DNA of 64,000 nt from Amyloporia xantha (Eukaryota > Basidiomycota > Agaricomycetes > Polyporales > Adustoporiaceae). The stretch lies in NCBI GenBank assembly GCA_036971615.1, contig JAYKKR010000024.1:372001-436000 (forward strand), in the 5' to 3' direction. Below the pieces are notes generated by a model. The model was not told the origin of the DNA and ran no database searches. It was given only the letters and a program-made list of their open reading frames with translations. Shown piece by piece: positions 1-12,381 of the stretch. The translations under genes were made by a program, and so were the position numbers. Position 1 is the first letter of the stretch. Every line of letters begins with the position of its first letter.

Positions 1-571
1 ACCTATGCTACTCGTCAGAGCTGACCTCACCACGAGAGTAGAGTCAGCCACTTACCTGTCAAACCCAAGGATCCCAAAAAGTCCAGGATTTCCAAGCCAT
101 CGGGCACCCTGCGGGAGATGAGGACACAAAGCCAACAAGCCCCAGTCCTACATGGGACACGCACATGAGTTTCTTGACGGCGTTCTTGTCTAATACCACA
201 TATTCTGTCCACCCTTCACGGCATATCACTATGGTCATTCTTCCATGAAGCACCTTCATGGCGTACGCACCAAGGCTACCGCTGACAAGATCGCCGGGGG
301 TGAACCCACTTGTCTCCCCGGCCTCGATCACGACCCCAAGGCCGGTTGCCCTCATGACTGCGCCGATTTGCACGGGCTCGAAATGAACCCAGTGCTCATT
401 TAACCAACCGCGCATCATAGGGTCCAGTGACACATAGTCGACCTGGATGAGTACCTCATCGGGGCCTGGCTTGAGGTCAAAGGGCACAACTTCAGTGCGA
501 AATGTTGACGCGGTGATCGTGGTCCTGGGTCTCTCTGCCAGGACGATACGGGTGTACTGAGAGGGAGACAT
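1..571 (-). CDS. NAD(P)-dependent reductase of the MDR family, N-terminal part (runs off the window)
   Basis: The protein begins MSPSQYTRIVLAERP and has the N-terminal catalytic fold of zinc-independent medium-chain reductases (alkenal / prostaglandin reductase-like), which reduce activated double bonds with NADPH. Visible motifs are PDEVLIQVDYVSLDPMMRGW and, after splicing, LDFLGSLGLTG, the conserved segment just before the cofactor-binding fold. Two introns interrupt it: one after GDLVSG (about 223-286, an intron in frame with no stop) and one of 56 nt after KKLM. The Rossmann domain lies beyond base 1. I chose the ATG at 569-571 because relatives start about here; an in-frame ATG-led extension to 691 looks like leader read-through. 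Family assignment is firm, substrate unknown. Confidence 0.8.
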
Positions 572-1359
572 GTCGACAAATTGGAGGACGTCTGTGATTT
601 GGCAGTCCTCCCATTCTCCTAGGCAGGGCCCCGCTCCATATAAGGCTGCGCTGAGTGCCCGCAATGTGCTTAGCGCCCGATATTGACCCACTTAACTGCC
701 CGTGCTGAAGTAATGTTTTCCACGACTGACAGCTGCCGATGTTTGCATTAAAGGACCGCGAGAAGGCTGCAGAGGTGGGGCCTTACATATCAATCTGCCG
801 CAGGCCTGCCCCTGAGTTTCGATTCCAGAACAGTCAACTTCAAGGTGGTCTTTTCTCCTGGCATCATGAATTCCCGCATATGGCGACAATTTTTATTTCG
901 TACAGGGCCATCGTTCAATGGTGTGTCATCCATGCTGCGTCAATTATCCGTAGAATTCAATGCCGTCCAGGACTGATGTTTTGTGTCAAGAATGATCCCA
1001 TTTTATGAACTATCCCTGACACGTTCGAAGGCTGAGTCTGAGCAATTGGACTTACTTCTGTCACTCTTGAATATTTCAATTTCAATGGAATCTGCATTGG
1101 CTAGTGTTCCACAAAATACAGTCCATTAATATCTGAGGATCAGAGGGACAAAGCCTCAAGGCTTCAAATTCGAGTTATTCAATGCCGGAGCCTTCACCGC
1201 GTCGATCACGTGACTATGCACAGGAACCGAGACTAAGGACAGTTGCTTCTAGCCCAATTTCTCGTATGCATGCTGCTTTGGAACCTTTATTTCGCTATAT
1301 ATCTTAGTTCTGTGGTGTCTAATTACCGTGGTACCCCCTGTTGACCCACTTGCGCGAAA
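572..1359. other. Divergent intergenic region between the reductase and RAD2
   Basis: This 788-bp spacer separates two divergently transcribed genes, so it should hold both promoters. The only element I would point to is the TATA-like stretch listed separately. Open frames here are short and have no recognisable motif. Confidence 0.6.
1296..1302 (+). promoter_or_regulatory. TATA-like element upstream of RAD2
   Basis: The sequence TATATAT ends 58 bp before the RAD2 start codon, a usual spacing for a fungal TATA element. This is position and sequence only; no transcript start is known. Confidence 0.35.
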
Positions 1360-4300
1360 ATGGGTGTTAAGTCTCTCTGGTCTTTGCTGGATCCTGTTGG
1401 CCGACCTGTTTTGTAAGCAGTCGATTCTGTACCATTAAGAAACACTCGTAATTCCCATGCAGGCTGGAAACAATGGAAGGCAAGGCCATGGCAATAGACT
1501 CGAGTATATGGATATATCAGTTTCAAGCAACGATGCGTGACAAGGAAGGGCGCGGCTTGGTCAACGCGCACGTACTTGGTTTCCTTCGCCGCATTTGCAA
1601 GTTGCTTTTCTACGGGATCAAGCCTGTCTTTGTCTTTGATGGTGGCGCCCCTGCTCTTAAGAGAGCGACAATTGTAAGTACGTAGGGCTTCAATCGTTCC
1701 CGTCTAACGACGGTGCTTCAGGCGGACCGTAAGAGCAAGAAAAGTGGGGCTGCCCTTAGTCATGCCAAATTGGCTGAGAGATTGCTTGCGGCGCAGTTGA
1801 GGCGGGAGGCCCTGAACCAGGTACAGGCGAAGACGTGAGTATCATTCCTGCATGCATCACCACTCGCTGATGCTATTGATCACGTAGTGGGGGCTCTGCG
1901 CGCAAAGGAAAGGCACCGGAGGGCCCTGTCGTGATTGACGACAGCACCGTGTATTTGGAGGATATAGATGACTCTGTCACTAAAACCCCGTCCAAGAAAG
2001 CACAGAAAGGTGGTACTGAACCTTCACCTCCGTCTTCAAAGAAAAAGTCAAGGTGGCATGACCACGACCCGTACAAGCTCCCAGAGGTGAACCTTGACGA
2101 AGCAATTGCCAAAGCAACACGGGCAACAGCACCAGACCCTCGTCTGGCTACTGAGGACGAGCTGCGCGCATTCATCGAAGAGATGCGTCCGGAAGATTTT
2201 GATGTGACGTCACCTGAATTTCGCGAGCTGCCTACAGAAGTTCAATACGAGATTATCGGTGACCTGAGGCTCAAGTCTCGTCAGACGTCATACAAACGTC
2301 TCCAAAATATGCTCAGGATTGCAAAGACCCCGCTCGATTTCTCAAAGGAGCAAATCAAAAATCTGAAGCATCGTAATGCACTCACCCAGCAGCTTCTAGT
2401 CACGACTGATAGTATCGGAAAGGCTCATGTTTCCATTCCTATCCGAATAGCCAGTGAACGGAATAGGGAGTACGTACTAATCAAGAATGAAGGCGGGGAT
2501 GGTGGATGGGTCCTGGGTATACGGGATGAAGGGACGCGCAGTAAACCTATCGAAATCGACCACACCAGTGACAAAGAAAAAGAAGATGGTAATACCGACG
2601 ATGAAATGGAAGAGGTCGCAATGTAGGCCATGTCGGTTTGCCATTATGGTTCACATCACTTATTTGACCCATAGAACCGATAATTCCGCATTTGATCCTG
2701 ATCTTAGGGAGCTCCGAAGAGGTCAAGCACTGTCTGCCCTGGCTAATCGATATTCACCGAAGAAACTGGCACCGTTAAATACCAAGACGCAGAGGAAGCC
2801 CAAAAACTCACGTCCACTGTTTGCTCCCGACGAAGAGGAGGTGACCTATGTCGCATCCGGGGAGAATCAGGATGACGACCCCGAACTTGCGCTTGCCATT
2901 CAGGAATCGCTAGAGCACCAAGAGGAATCTCATCTACGTCAGGCGTTGGAAGCGTCGAAGTCCCAGTTAGCTGGTCCTTCATCAGAGTACAACGCCGGTG
3001 CATCCACGTCACGTACAATGTTGGACGATATCAGACCTTCTACTCCGGAGAGTGGGCCTTATGACGCGTTCACATATGATTCGGGAACGCCCAGTCGACG
3101 AGTGGCCGGACAAGATTCAGACGATGATGATCTATACGCAACGCCTATGCGGCTGGAAACAGCTCTATCCATTGCAAATGCAGGGTCTGCAAGAAGATCG
3201 TTCACTCAGACCCGTCGAGTATCGAGCAATCCATCGTCAATGTTTGGTATACCAACCCTGTTACTCCCCACTCCACCAGTCGTACACACAACCGCAGAAA
3301 CGTATCAAGTATTATCTGACTCTGATGAGGAAATGGAGGAAGTTTCAGTGTTACCCACGCCTAATCTGTCCCTGCCTGACCGTCAAGGTGCGACGAATGA
3401 TGATCCATCGTTCGAAGAAACGTCGCATTTGTCCACATTATCGCCTAAATCTGCTGCCAAGTCGGACTCCGACGAGGAAATGGAGGAAATCACGCCTCTC
3501 GTTTCATCTGCCTCTGTTTCACAAACACCTATTGAGCCAAGCGCAAACTATCAATCACGTTCTCCACCGCCAACAATCCCTCCTACGGCGATGTTGACTA
3601 CGGCTAAGCGGGAGGAACAAGATTTGCCCGTGAAGACTCCTCCAGATTTTGCTGCGGATTTGAACCTGGATGCGGAGAGTGGCACATCGTATGTGGAGCC
3701 TACTTCGCCAGCTGTTCTCGCTTTGTCGCCTGTGGAGGCATCTTCTAGCGTCGCTCGTCGTAAGGATCGCGACGATGCAGAGAATGAGCCTTCTTCCGAC
3801 TCGGAGGATGAGGACCTGTGGGCTCAAACCTCATTTCCCATTGGGGACGATTCTCGTACCACAACCGTTCCTGTCGAATCTACAGCCGATGGCTGGGATG
3901 CTGCAGAGGAGATGGACCCGCAAGCTGAGGAGGGAGAATTCGCTCGTTTCCTTTCACAGGTCAAGGGGAGAGACATCAACACCGTAAGGCGCGAAATTGA
4001 CGACGAAATCAGAGATCTCCATCAGCAAAAGAAAGTGGCCATGCGTGATTCTGAGGATATCACACAACAAATGATATCCCAAATTATGGTATGCTTCATT
4101 ATGCTCAATCTCTTCTGCGTGGATCTGACGCGAGTAGATCATGCTACGCCTCTTTGGTATACCATACATCACAGCGCCCATGGAAGCGGAGGCGCAGTGT
4201 GCCGAACTGCTTTCCATCGGCCTCGTCGATGGTATCATCACGGACGATTCTGATGTTTTCTTATTTGGAGGCCTGCGAGTCTTGAAAAATATGTTCAACC

Positions 4301-5534
4301 AATCCAAGACGGTGGAATGTTTCCTCCTGTCAGATCTGGAACGAGAGGTCGGATTGGACCGTGACAAATTGATTAGGTTGGCGTACCTCCTTGGCAGTGA
4401 TTACACAGAAGGCCTTCCCGGAGTTGGACCGGTTGTGGCGATGGAACTCCTCAAAGAGTTTCCTGGGCAGGATGGGCTCCACAAGTTCAAACACTGGTGG
4501 CAGAAGGTACAGAGCGGAAAGGACGCCGCAGAAGATACCAACAGCAGTTTCCGTAAACGTTTTGTGAGCTGGCCCTTCCCTCGATTCTCGTCATAGATCT
4601 CATTGACGGCTACTACAGAAGAAGCGATTCAAGGAGCTCTACCTGCCAGATGATTGGCCGAATCCTGCAGTCGTACGTACAGGATCAGCTGTCCGTTGTT
4701 CTCGTTAATTTACCACCAACAGAGAGATGCGTACTACCATCCTACTGTCGACGAGTCCGAGGAGCCTTTCAAATGGGGTTTGCCCGACCTCGATGCCCTC
4801 CGAGAGTAAATATCTTTGCTCATCACATCGAGTGTATATTTGGATACTAACGCATAATCTGATAGCTTCTTCAACTCTGAACTTGGTTGGCATCAATCGA
4901 AAGTCGATGACCTTTTGTTGCCCATTATCCGTAAAATGGGAAAGCGAGGACAAGTAGCTTCAAGACCTTTGCATTGTTTCAGGTGTCTTTTACTAATGCA
5001 TCTCTGTAGAGTTCTGCTCTCAACAAGCAGGGTAACCTCATGGGGTTCTTCGATGTCCCAATAGGTGCGAACCACGCACCGCGCAAGCGTCAAGCCTATG
5101 CTAGCAAAAGGCTGCAGCAAGTCGTCTCAGATTTCAGGAAAGAACAGGCCAGGCTACAGTCTTCCGAGTCGGCAACCACGTCAACCGCCGATGAGGATGG
5201 TGTATCTGATGCGGAAAGCGAAGTGATCGAGAAACCTGTGAAGAGGAGAAGAACGACTGCAGGCAAGGGGAAAGGCCGGGAACGCGCCGCTCCTGGCTCA
5301 AAGAAAGCAAATACAAGCCCGAGTGGGAAGAGTGCTCGTGGGGGGAAAGCGAAAAGGCAACCGCGCAAACGCAAAGCGTCCTCCGCAAGCGAAGATGTGG
5401 AGCTTGACAATGTTCCAAGCCAAGCGGGCTCGCCACCTCCACCGCTAGCTGTCAATCTCCGGCCGCGACCTAAACCGGCCTATCGAGGTTCGAAGGCATC
5501 TACGAACATATCAGACGAAGAGGAAGTTGCATAG
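1360..5534 (+). CDS. RAD2: Rad2/XPG structure-specific DNA repair endonuclease
   Basis: This flap-type nuclease cuts DNA 3' of the lesion in nucleotide excision repair. Ten exons join to 1233 aa: 1360-1412, 1463-1673, 1722-1834, 1888-2622, 2675-4088, 4138-4563, 4619-4672, 4723-4805, 4866-4953, 5010-5534. The N domain (residues 1 to about 98) begins [17 protein letters not shown] and includes [11 protein letters not shown] and VFVFDGG. A long acidic, Ser/Asp-rich spacer follows to about 840, as in Rad2/XPG but not in FEN1. The I domain starts near 843: [14 protein letters not shown] supplies the metal-binding acids Glu858 and Glu860, TDDSD carries Asp878, and [15 protein letters not shown] is the helix-hairpin-helix DNA contact. 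The C terminus is Lys/Arg-rich, probably a nuclear localisation signal. Length fits the family, and no defect is seen. Confidence 0.95.
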
Positions 5535-5760
5535 CAACCCAGGACTTTGACCTTGCCGATATCTGTAACCTTATCGTTAAATTAGTACCTACATTAGTCT
5601 CCAAAGTCTGTAGCTATAATCTCAATCGTCTGACAAGGTCGGGTGATGCTGTATCATGGAAATGCAATTTGTCCAGTTTGGGGCAATTGCGACGCAGATG
5701 GCGCGTCCGAGATGAATATGCCATGTATCGTTGATAATATGAGACATGAAAAGCACGGTT

Positions 5761-6329
5761 CTACTCTTCTTCGGATTCGTCCTCTGACCTCGCCTGAGAC
5801 CAAGTTAGACTAGGGTGAGCTGTCGCAGATCTGAGCCCGACGAACCTTGTTCTCCTCCAATCCACCCAACTCGGCCACCAACCCAGAGTACGGATATTCA
5901 CGACGGACAGCCGGCGAATCAGGTACCAAGGAAAGCTTCGCCACGACACCGAAGGTGATGAAGCCGAGAGTCGCAATGGTGAAATACCGAAGAGCAGTTG
6001 GTGGGGGTACCATAGGAGCGTCAGGACCCCACATTGATAGGATTTCCTCCTGCTCGTGCAACTGCTCCTAAAGTCAGCGCACTTCATATCACGGTATAAA
6101 TTTGCCCACGTACTGTGTCGCCAAAGTTGCGTCGCATCTGCCAGTCCTGCCATCCTCTCGCGGGCAGACGTTGCCTGGAGATGTATGGTAAGCGAGGATA
6201 GTCGGCGAGCTGGGGATCGTCATCGTCGTTGAACTTCACAGGTGTAGCATATGTACGCAGGCTAGGAGCAAAACGCCTGGCCTGGAGGGCTGGGCGCAGG
6301 CCCGCTGCCCGAGCTGTAATAAGGTGCAT
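5761..6329 (-). CDS. NDUFB8: NADH dehydrogenase (complex I) subunit, NDUFB8 type
   Basis: Three exons (6114-6329, 5846-6067, 5761-5793) join to 156 aa. The N terminus is Arg/Ala-rich and lacks acids, as expected for mitochondrial import, and ends near LRTYATPVKF. Then come DPQLADYPRLPYISRQ, GWQDWQMRRNFGDT and EQEEILSMWGPD, followed by one membrane segment (RYFTIATLGFITFGVVAKL) and an acidic C-terminal tail. This is the layout of the single-pass accessory subunit NDUFB8 of the complex I membrane arm. An in-frame upstream ATG at 6365 would add 12 residues; I preferred the inner ATG because the presequence then starts directly. RAD2 ends about 230 bp away, tail to tail. Confidence 0.75.
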
Positions 6330-6715
6330 AGTTGTCAATGAACAGATGCAGGGCCGCGGTGGCATGCATTTTGCGTCGAATTTGAACAGATAACATGGGT
6401 TATCCTCGCTCCGATAAGGCTAATCAGACACTAAATATTCACCCCGACTATGCAAATCCGGCGATCTATCGATCATAGCCGTTCATAAATATTGCCTCCG
6501 CGGCCTCACGCTGCGAAATTAACGTCAGAAACATCATAGCCTCGGTCGGCATTTGGTCACTGCACAATTTCAATGATTTGTCTCCGCAAGGATGTGATCC
6601 GACACAGGCTTCCTTATACGTATTCGTCGCTACCATTCAACCGCTTTGCCAGCGAGCAACCGTTATTCACCCTGACTCTGACGGCACGCGATAGACATCG
6701 CTCATATCCACTGTC
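6330..6715. other. Divergent intergenic region
   Basis: This 386-bp spacer lies between the complex I subunit and the methyltransferase, which point away from each other. I see no open frame with coding character and no clear TATA element. Confidence 0.5.
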
Positions 6716-8535
6716 ATGCCGCAAGACACAGTGAGCAGAGATGTGGAGGAGGAGCTCATGAAGAAGAGCACTAAGAAGACGGGAGAGAGGAAGTGGGATG
6801 AGCAGGGAGGCATCCCTTATCCAGCACAACATTCCTATGATTCCTTGCTCTAGTGAATCATTCCCTTCCGTTAGCATCCGTTCCACTGTTGACAATTGAC
6901 CTGCAGTGACAGCTGGAATTTCTTGTTTATGAGCGGACTGGTCAATAACAATGTCACAATGCATGATTTTGTGACACCGCCTGTACGAGTCCTAGACCTG
7001 GGCTGTGGAAATGGGCTGTGGATTATCGAAGCAGCGAAGAGGTGGCCGGTGAGTTGCTTCGTTTATAAATCGCTTGAGTGGAAATTTAGCTAGGCACGCA
7101 AGACTACTCGCTTCGTTGGAATGGACATACAAAACTGTCATCCCGATTTGACTCGTCCAGAGTTTCAACAGACAGACATTGCTTCCCGCATCACCTGGAT
7201 TCAGGCGGACTTGTACGTGACTATTATATTCACTCCTATCCTTGCTCAGCAGGGAAGTAGTCTGAAGCCATTGCCGTTTGGTCCGGAAGAGTTCGATTAC
7301 GTTCGGTTCAGCAATGTTGCACTTGCCGTTCCTGAAGATGAATGGCAGAGCCTATTTGAGGCATGTAAACAGACCCTGTTTTGTGGCTTCTTCCCGCTGA
7401 ATTTGTTTGCTCTGGCTTGCAGGAATGTGCCCGAGTTTTGATACCTGGTGGCACACAAGAGGTAAAAATTGAAGCACTTCAGTCCTGTCCAGTTCCTTGA
7501 TCAAGGTTGCTCGCAGGTAATTGAAGAAGACCTGATTTTCCCTTGCGGTGGACTACACAAAGAAGACGAGTCCATCAAATCCTCTACTAGCTCTCCCACT
7601 GTCGCAATTAACTACGCATATGGAGACAGCACAACGAGTCTGAGCTACTTGTCGACAGCTTCCACATATTCATCCGATCACGGATTGATCACGTCCTCAC
7701 CATCTACCAATACATCTAATACATCGAACAGCATGGATTCAACATCCTCTGCACTTTCAGCACGCTCATCGCGTTCGGCGCCTAAGGAAGAACGCTTTCA
7801 AAATCCCCGTAACCATGCATCACTCATGAAAGCTTGGCACGGCATGCTTGGACGCAGATTCATAGCTCCGAGCATCATATCGGTCCTTCCCTTCTATCTA
7901 TCTACATATTTTCAAGATATCCAGATGATGCCAATAGTGCACATCCTCCTTCCCCCCAACATCCAACAGCTTAGCGAGGGTTACGTCGACACCCACTTTC
8001 CCATTGGAGACATGAGCGGTGGTCTAAGCGAGTTGCATCTGGACCTGAAGACGGATGGAACCCGATGGTCGACGGACAGTTCCTCGAAGCGTTCCAAGCG
8101 GCAATCGAAGAGCGCCATGATGTCGACACACGCGTCGATTCATCTAGGAAAGACCGTACAGACAATACGCGCCTGCAAAGACGCAATGTTGGCCGTCTAC
8201 CTGGAAGAGAAAGGGTTTGGGAAGGACGAAGATGAGAGCATTCTGCGCGAGGACTTCGAGACTGCTTGGACTAATTGGGAGAAGTCAGTCGTAATTCAAC
8301 CCTGGATCTGACTGTGACTAACGTGTTTCGTTCAAGCGATATGAAGGAGCGCATGAGCATGCGAGCGAAGCTGTTTGAAACGCTCGGATGGGTAGATCCC
8401 ACTGGTGGTGAAAAACCCGACTGGACAGTATGGCGCGAGCAGGCCGGAGAGGTATCGGATGCCTCTTCCTCCTACATAGGGCCAGAAAACCTCTGCAGAT
8501 CATTGCGAGGATTTGTGGGTTTCAAAGCGAAATAG
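6716..8535 (+). CDS. Large SAM-dependent methyltransferase, substrate unknown
   Basis: Seven exons (6716-6852, 6907-7048, 7103-7212, 7258-7360, 7423-7461, 7517-8283, 8337-8535) join to 498 aa. The SAM-binding motif I is VLDLGCGNGLW at residues 74-84, followed by TTRFVGMDIQN (motif II region) and PFGPEEFDYVRFSNVAL. After splicing, ECARVLIPGGTQEVIEEDL gives the post-motif strand typical of class I methyltransferases. A Ser/Thr-rich insert sits around residues 200-250 and a helical C-terminal part follows. The fungal family is widespread, and no substrate is known to me. Intron 4 (7361-7422) appears to use a GC donor. The gene lies 5.4 kb from the polyketide synthase with unrelated genes between, so a tailoring role is not supported. 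Confidence 0.85.
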
Positions 8536-8867
8536 ACCTGACTCCGGCGCGAAACATCGGACACCCTCCATCTACTTCCCACTTGCTTAGAGATAGAATG
8601 CATACTGACGTTTATGTGACACTGCTTAGTCTAGCTAATATCACCCTGCGAATGTACATATACCCCAACATGCCATGGCTTTTCCTATTTTGTACCGATA
8701 TGAGAGACGTTGCAATTATCACCCACAGTGGACGCGCCCGCGACGCGTCAAACGCGCGCGTGCTGTTATTACACGCACGTGACCTAGCTTCACCGTCCTT
8801 CTCCTTCAAATCGCGATCGCATCCATAAATCCGAAAACCTCTCCCAGATCGAACGCTGTATTCTAAC
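8536..8867. other. Promoter region of the Ebp1 homologue
   Basis: This 332-bp spacer contains a CACGTG E-box-like core near 8776, about 90 bp before the start codon. No gene is seen. Confidence 0.4.
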
Positions 8868-10385
8868 ATGTCTGAAGCCGCCAAACCAACAGAGGAGTCG
8901 ACCGCTCAGGCCGATTTCACGAAATACAAGGTACGCGATGATTAGGATTGTGTAGATGACCAGATATAATCATCCAAGATCATGTAGACTGCGGCAGACA
9001 TCGTCAATGTTGTCATGAAAAAACTTGTAGAGCTAAGCGTGGAAGGCGCAAAGGTGTACGACCTCTGTGTTGAGGGCGACAGACTCCTGGAGCAAGGTAC
9101 CGGAGGCGTGTACAACAAGTCCGTGAAAGGTGTAAAAGTTAGCAAGGGTGTGTGCAATTTTCCTCGTTTGGATGTGTGTGGTTTCACCAAGGCATTCGTG
9201 GTCGCACGATAAAAGGGATCGCATTCCCCACATGTGTATCCGTAAACAACACTGTAGCCCACTTCTCTCCCTCCGACCCTGCCGCCTCACAGACTCTCGC
9301 AAAAAACGACGTAGTTAAGCTCCACATTGGGGCCCACATCGATGGCTTCGCAGCGGTCAGCGCGGAGACACTTGTTGTGGGTGCATCGGAAGATGAACCT
9401 GTAACAGGAAGACGGGCGGACGTGCTCAAGGCGGCGTGGACCGCGGCGGAGATCGCAATGCGGCTGGTCAAAGTGGGAAACAAGAACTGGACGGTCACCG
9501 ATACCGTTAACAAAGTCGCGTCGGCATGGGATTGCAAGGCGGTGGAAGGTGTGTCTCGCTCAACCGCCAGCATCGATGCTTGAATCGATATGCATCCAGG
9601 GATGCTGTCCTGCCAACATGACCAAAACGTGATCGACGGGAAGAAGCGTATTATTCTCAACCCGGTGCGTTTTCTCTTCTGAGAGAGAAGCGTGCTTTAC
9701 AGGACCTCATGTACATCCATAGTCCGAGGCGCAGAAGAAGGACTTCGAGACTGTTACCTTCGCAGAAAACGAGGTATACGGGATCGACATTCTGATTTCA
9801 TCTGGGGAGGACGGCAAGGTTGGGACGCCGCAGCTCTGCCATTTGCCTTGACCTGACATGACTATACTGGCAGGCCCGCGCTGAGGAGTCGAAGACTACG
9901 ATCTACCAGAAAGAATCGACTGTGACATACCAGTTGAAGATGAAGACGTCGCGTGCCGTGTTCTCTGAAGTACAGAAGAAGGCTGGAGCGTTCCCCTTCA
10001 ACATTCGCTCCCTCGAAGACGAGAAGCGCGCGCGATTGGGTCTGCAGGAGGCGGTGCTGCACGGCCTGGTGAAGCCATATGATATCATGTGAGTGTCCAG
10101 TCCGATCGCACCCAGGTCTTCCCTCATCCTATGCACCTCAGCTACACTCCCTCAAATACGTTCGTCGCCGGCTTCCACTTCACGATTGCCCTTCTACCCG
10201 CTGGTCCTGTGATGATTACGCATCCTCCTGTTTGGTACAAGCCAGAGCTGGTCAGGACGGAGAAGGAGCTGGAGGATGAAGAACTGAAGGAGCTGGTATC
10301 AAAGAAACTGCGCGAGGATAAGAAGAGCAAGAAAAAGAAGGCGAAAGCGGAAGCGGAGGCGGAGGGCGAGAATTCAGAGAAGTAA
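8868..10385 (+). CDS. PA2G4: Ebp1/PA2G4-type protein (methionine aminopeptidase-like fold)
   Basis: Seven exons (8868-8930, 8988-9147, 9216-9548, 9600-9664, 9723-9818, 9874-10088, 10142-10385) join to 391 aa, the family's usual size. The protein has the M24 pita-bread fold seen from GIAFPTCVSVNNTVAHFSP, KLHIGAHIDGFAAV and the late KTSRAVFSEVQKKAGAFPFN. Family members are ribosome- and RNA-binding growth regulators; the fission yeast member was isolated as a curved-DNA-binding protein. They normally lack peptidase activity. The C terminus is an extreme Lys/Glu-rich tail (DKKSKKKKAKAEAEAE), as in relatives. The gene ends 105 bp from the end of PCC1 on the other strand. Confidence 0.92.
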
Positions 10386-10490
10386 CCAGTAGTAAGCCGT
10401 CGGAAGAGAAGTAACTCGTTAGTAGCTATAGCTGGAATGTATTGCAAGTACTACGCACTCTGTCGAATTCACATGCCAGATGCGTGTGGT

Positions 10491-10815
10491 CTATGCTGTC
10501 GGCTCTTGCTCTGCATCTTCCCCAAACTCGCTTAATGTCCGAACGACGAGGTCGACGTGTTCCAGGAACGCATTTACCGTCAGACGGCTCAATCGTACAG
10601 TCAAAGTGGTAAAATTACTGGAGGGGCGTCAGTGGTCAGGAGGGCACACCTTATAATATTCGCGATGGAACTCACGCAACGAGAGTCTTGTCCTCAACCG
10701 TTAGTACTCTCTTCACTGCATGTGGCTGTAGCTCTTTATCGACGTCGATAACTTGTTTCGCGATGCTTGCATGCCTCTCGGATGCGAAAGGAATTCGGAT
10801 GGTCCTGGTGTGCAT
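10491..10815 (-). CDS. PCC1: Pcc1, KEOPS/EKC complex subunit
   Basis: A small two-exon gene (10676-10815 and 10491-10617) of 88 aa. The protein runs HTRTIRIPFASERHA, QVIDVDKELQPHAVKR and, after the splice at LVA, NFTTLTVRLSRLTVNAFLEH. That alternating strand/helix pattern and length match Pcc1, the dimerising subunit of KEOPS. KEOPS makes the universal t6A modification at position 37 of ANN-decoding tRNAs and also affects telomeres and transcription in yeast. The intron (10618-10675) has a GTGAGT donor and CAG acceptor. The start ATG at 10813-10815 gives the expected N terminus. Confidence 0.88.
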
Positions 10816-11265
10816 ATTTAGCAGGGTGAGTCACGAAAACGAGGGCGGTTGTGATAATGACGGATCCTCACACAGTGTGCCAAGATGGGTCAATGGAAGA
10901 CATGGTAGTGAGGAATATTTGTGGGAATGACTTGAGCTCGGAGGATGGCAGTAAGGGATGAGAGGCACCCGCCACCGCCGCGAGGTACAGGATTTGATCA
11001 ATCGGCACCACTCTAGTACATGTCGATCACGCAGTATTCGATCTGTCAGTCGGATCTCTGACTGCGCAGTAGGTATGCATTTACTGGTCTCGTATTTTAT
11101 GGCCAGGAATGATCTTAATCTGACGCTGCTGACTACGAAAACACGTCCAAGAAATAAATGCAGAACCAGCTTGATAAATGTAAAGCCAAGATATGCAGAA
11201 GTGGGGTATATACATGCATGCACAAAAGAATCCAACATAATGGCCTCGTAAAGATGATATAGCAT
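10816..11265. other. Intergenic region without a recognised gene
   Basis: This 450-bp spacer lies upstream of PCC1 and downstream of the secreted protein gene. A 144-codon frame on the minus strand (10831-11265) has no family resemblance, and its composition does not look coding. Confidence 0.5.
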
Positions 11266-12381
11266 TCACTCAACCGTGACTGTCAAAAGAGCCACCTTCC
11301 CGTCGATGGAGATGCCTTTCAAGCGGTAAATCAGGACAACATCAATCTTGAAGCTGACAGTGACAAACCGTGATTGATTCCATTACTCCCAGGTTGAAGC
11401 AGACCTGTTATGTACTCGGTTTGGGTGGAAAACGTTATGCCGTCGTGTTTAGTAGTGCCTGTAGCACCGGCAACGAGCAAGTCTCTGCAGAGAAACGCCT
11501 ACATGAGAGCTGTGATATCGTTAGCAGAATATCTGACACACCGTCCGCGGTCATAGCCATCAGGCGAAATGGTGTGATGTTCTTCAAGGTCTTCCTCCTT
11601 CGAGACTCTGAATCAGAAGAATGGTGTGAACAGTGGCTAGGAAACAGAAGACCGTCCCGATATACTTACGCTAGGAACAGCGCGCCGCTGTCTGCTTCCG
11701 TCCCGTTCTGCACAAATAGCCTGCGCAAAGGTTAGCATTTTATCATAGGCAAGAGTCAATATGGCAGGATCATCTCCATCAGCCATAGCGGAATATCCCG
11801 CGCGAAGTTTACCTGAGATGATTGCCACCGAAGACGGTCTCCGCGCACGTTCCTCCGATGGCGTAGTGGTGGCGCAGCTCAATAGTTTGATTGACCCATC
11901 CATTCCCATCCCCGAGATTCGCTGGCATAGGCGCTCCCAAATGAATGTCGAGGCACTCCTCCGCACTGTCAGATTATTAAGGGATAGTTGGAGATTGACG
12001 CCGTCGAGGATGGGGTGACCAGTCAGTGCGCCTCGCCGTGACGAACGTGGTTGTGAACGCTTACAAGCCGAGTGCCAGAGCGAATTTGTAGAAACCACCC
12101 TCAGTCAAAACCTCTGGTGAGCTCAACCCTGAGATGATGACCTGGCGCAGACAAGGAAGGGTAAGTGGTGCATTTTGAAACAGGCAGGGAAGAGAATTTA
12201 CATTCAGTGGCTCGCCAATGCCGCTTCCAGCAGAGTCCAGCATCGAACCCCCGAGGATACGAGGATCGTAATATGCAGCAGGTCCATTGCTGGCCCCCAA
12301 CGGCATGTCAGAGTTTACGACAAGGCCAGCCAATGCAGACCCTGCAAACAGCACAAGAGCGATAGCATTAGCGCGATACAT
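11266..12381 (-). CDS. Conserved basidiomycete secreted protein, function unknown
   Basis: Seven exons (12202-12381, 12065-12141, 11813-11965, 11670-11720, 11542-11607, 11369-11484, 11266-11315) join to 230 aa. The first 18 residues (MYRANAIALVLFAGSALA) are a clear signal peptide. The rest includes YYDPRILGGSMLD, LGDGNGWVNQTIELR, GTCAETVFGGNHLR, NGTEADSGALFLAVS and VAGATGTT, with possible N-glycosylation at NQT and NGT. I recognise the pattern as a secreted family common in wood- and litter-decay basidiomycetes but know no function. No enzyme motif is visible. Exon phases all agree, so the gene appears intact. Confidence 0.8.
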
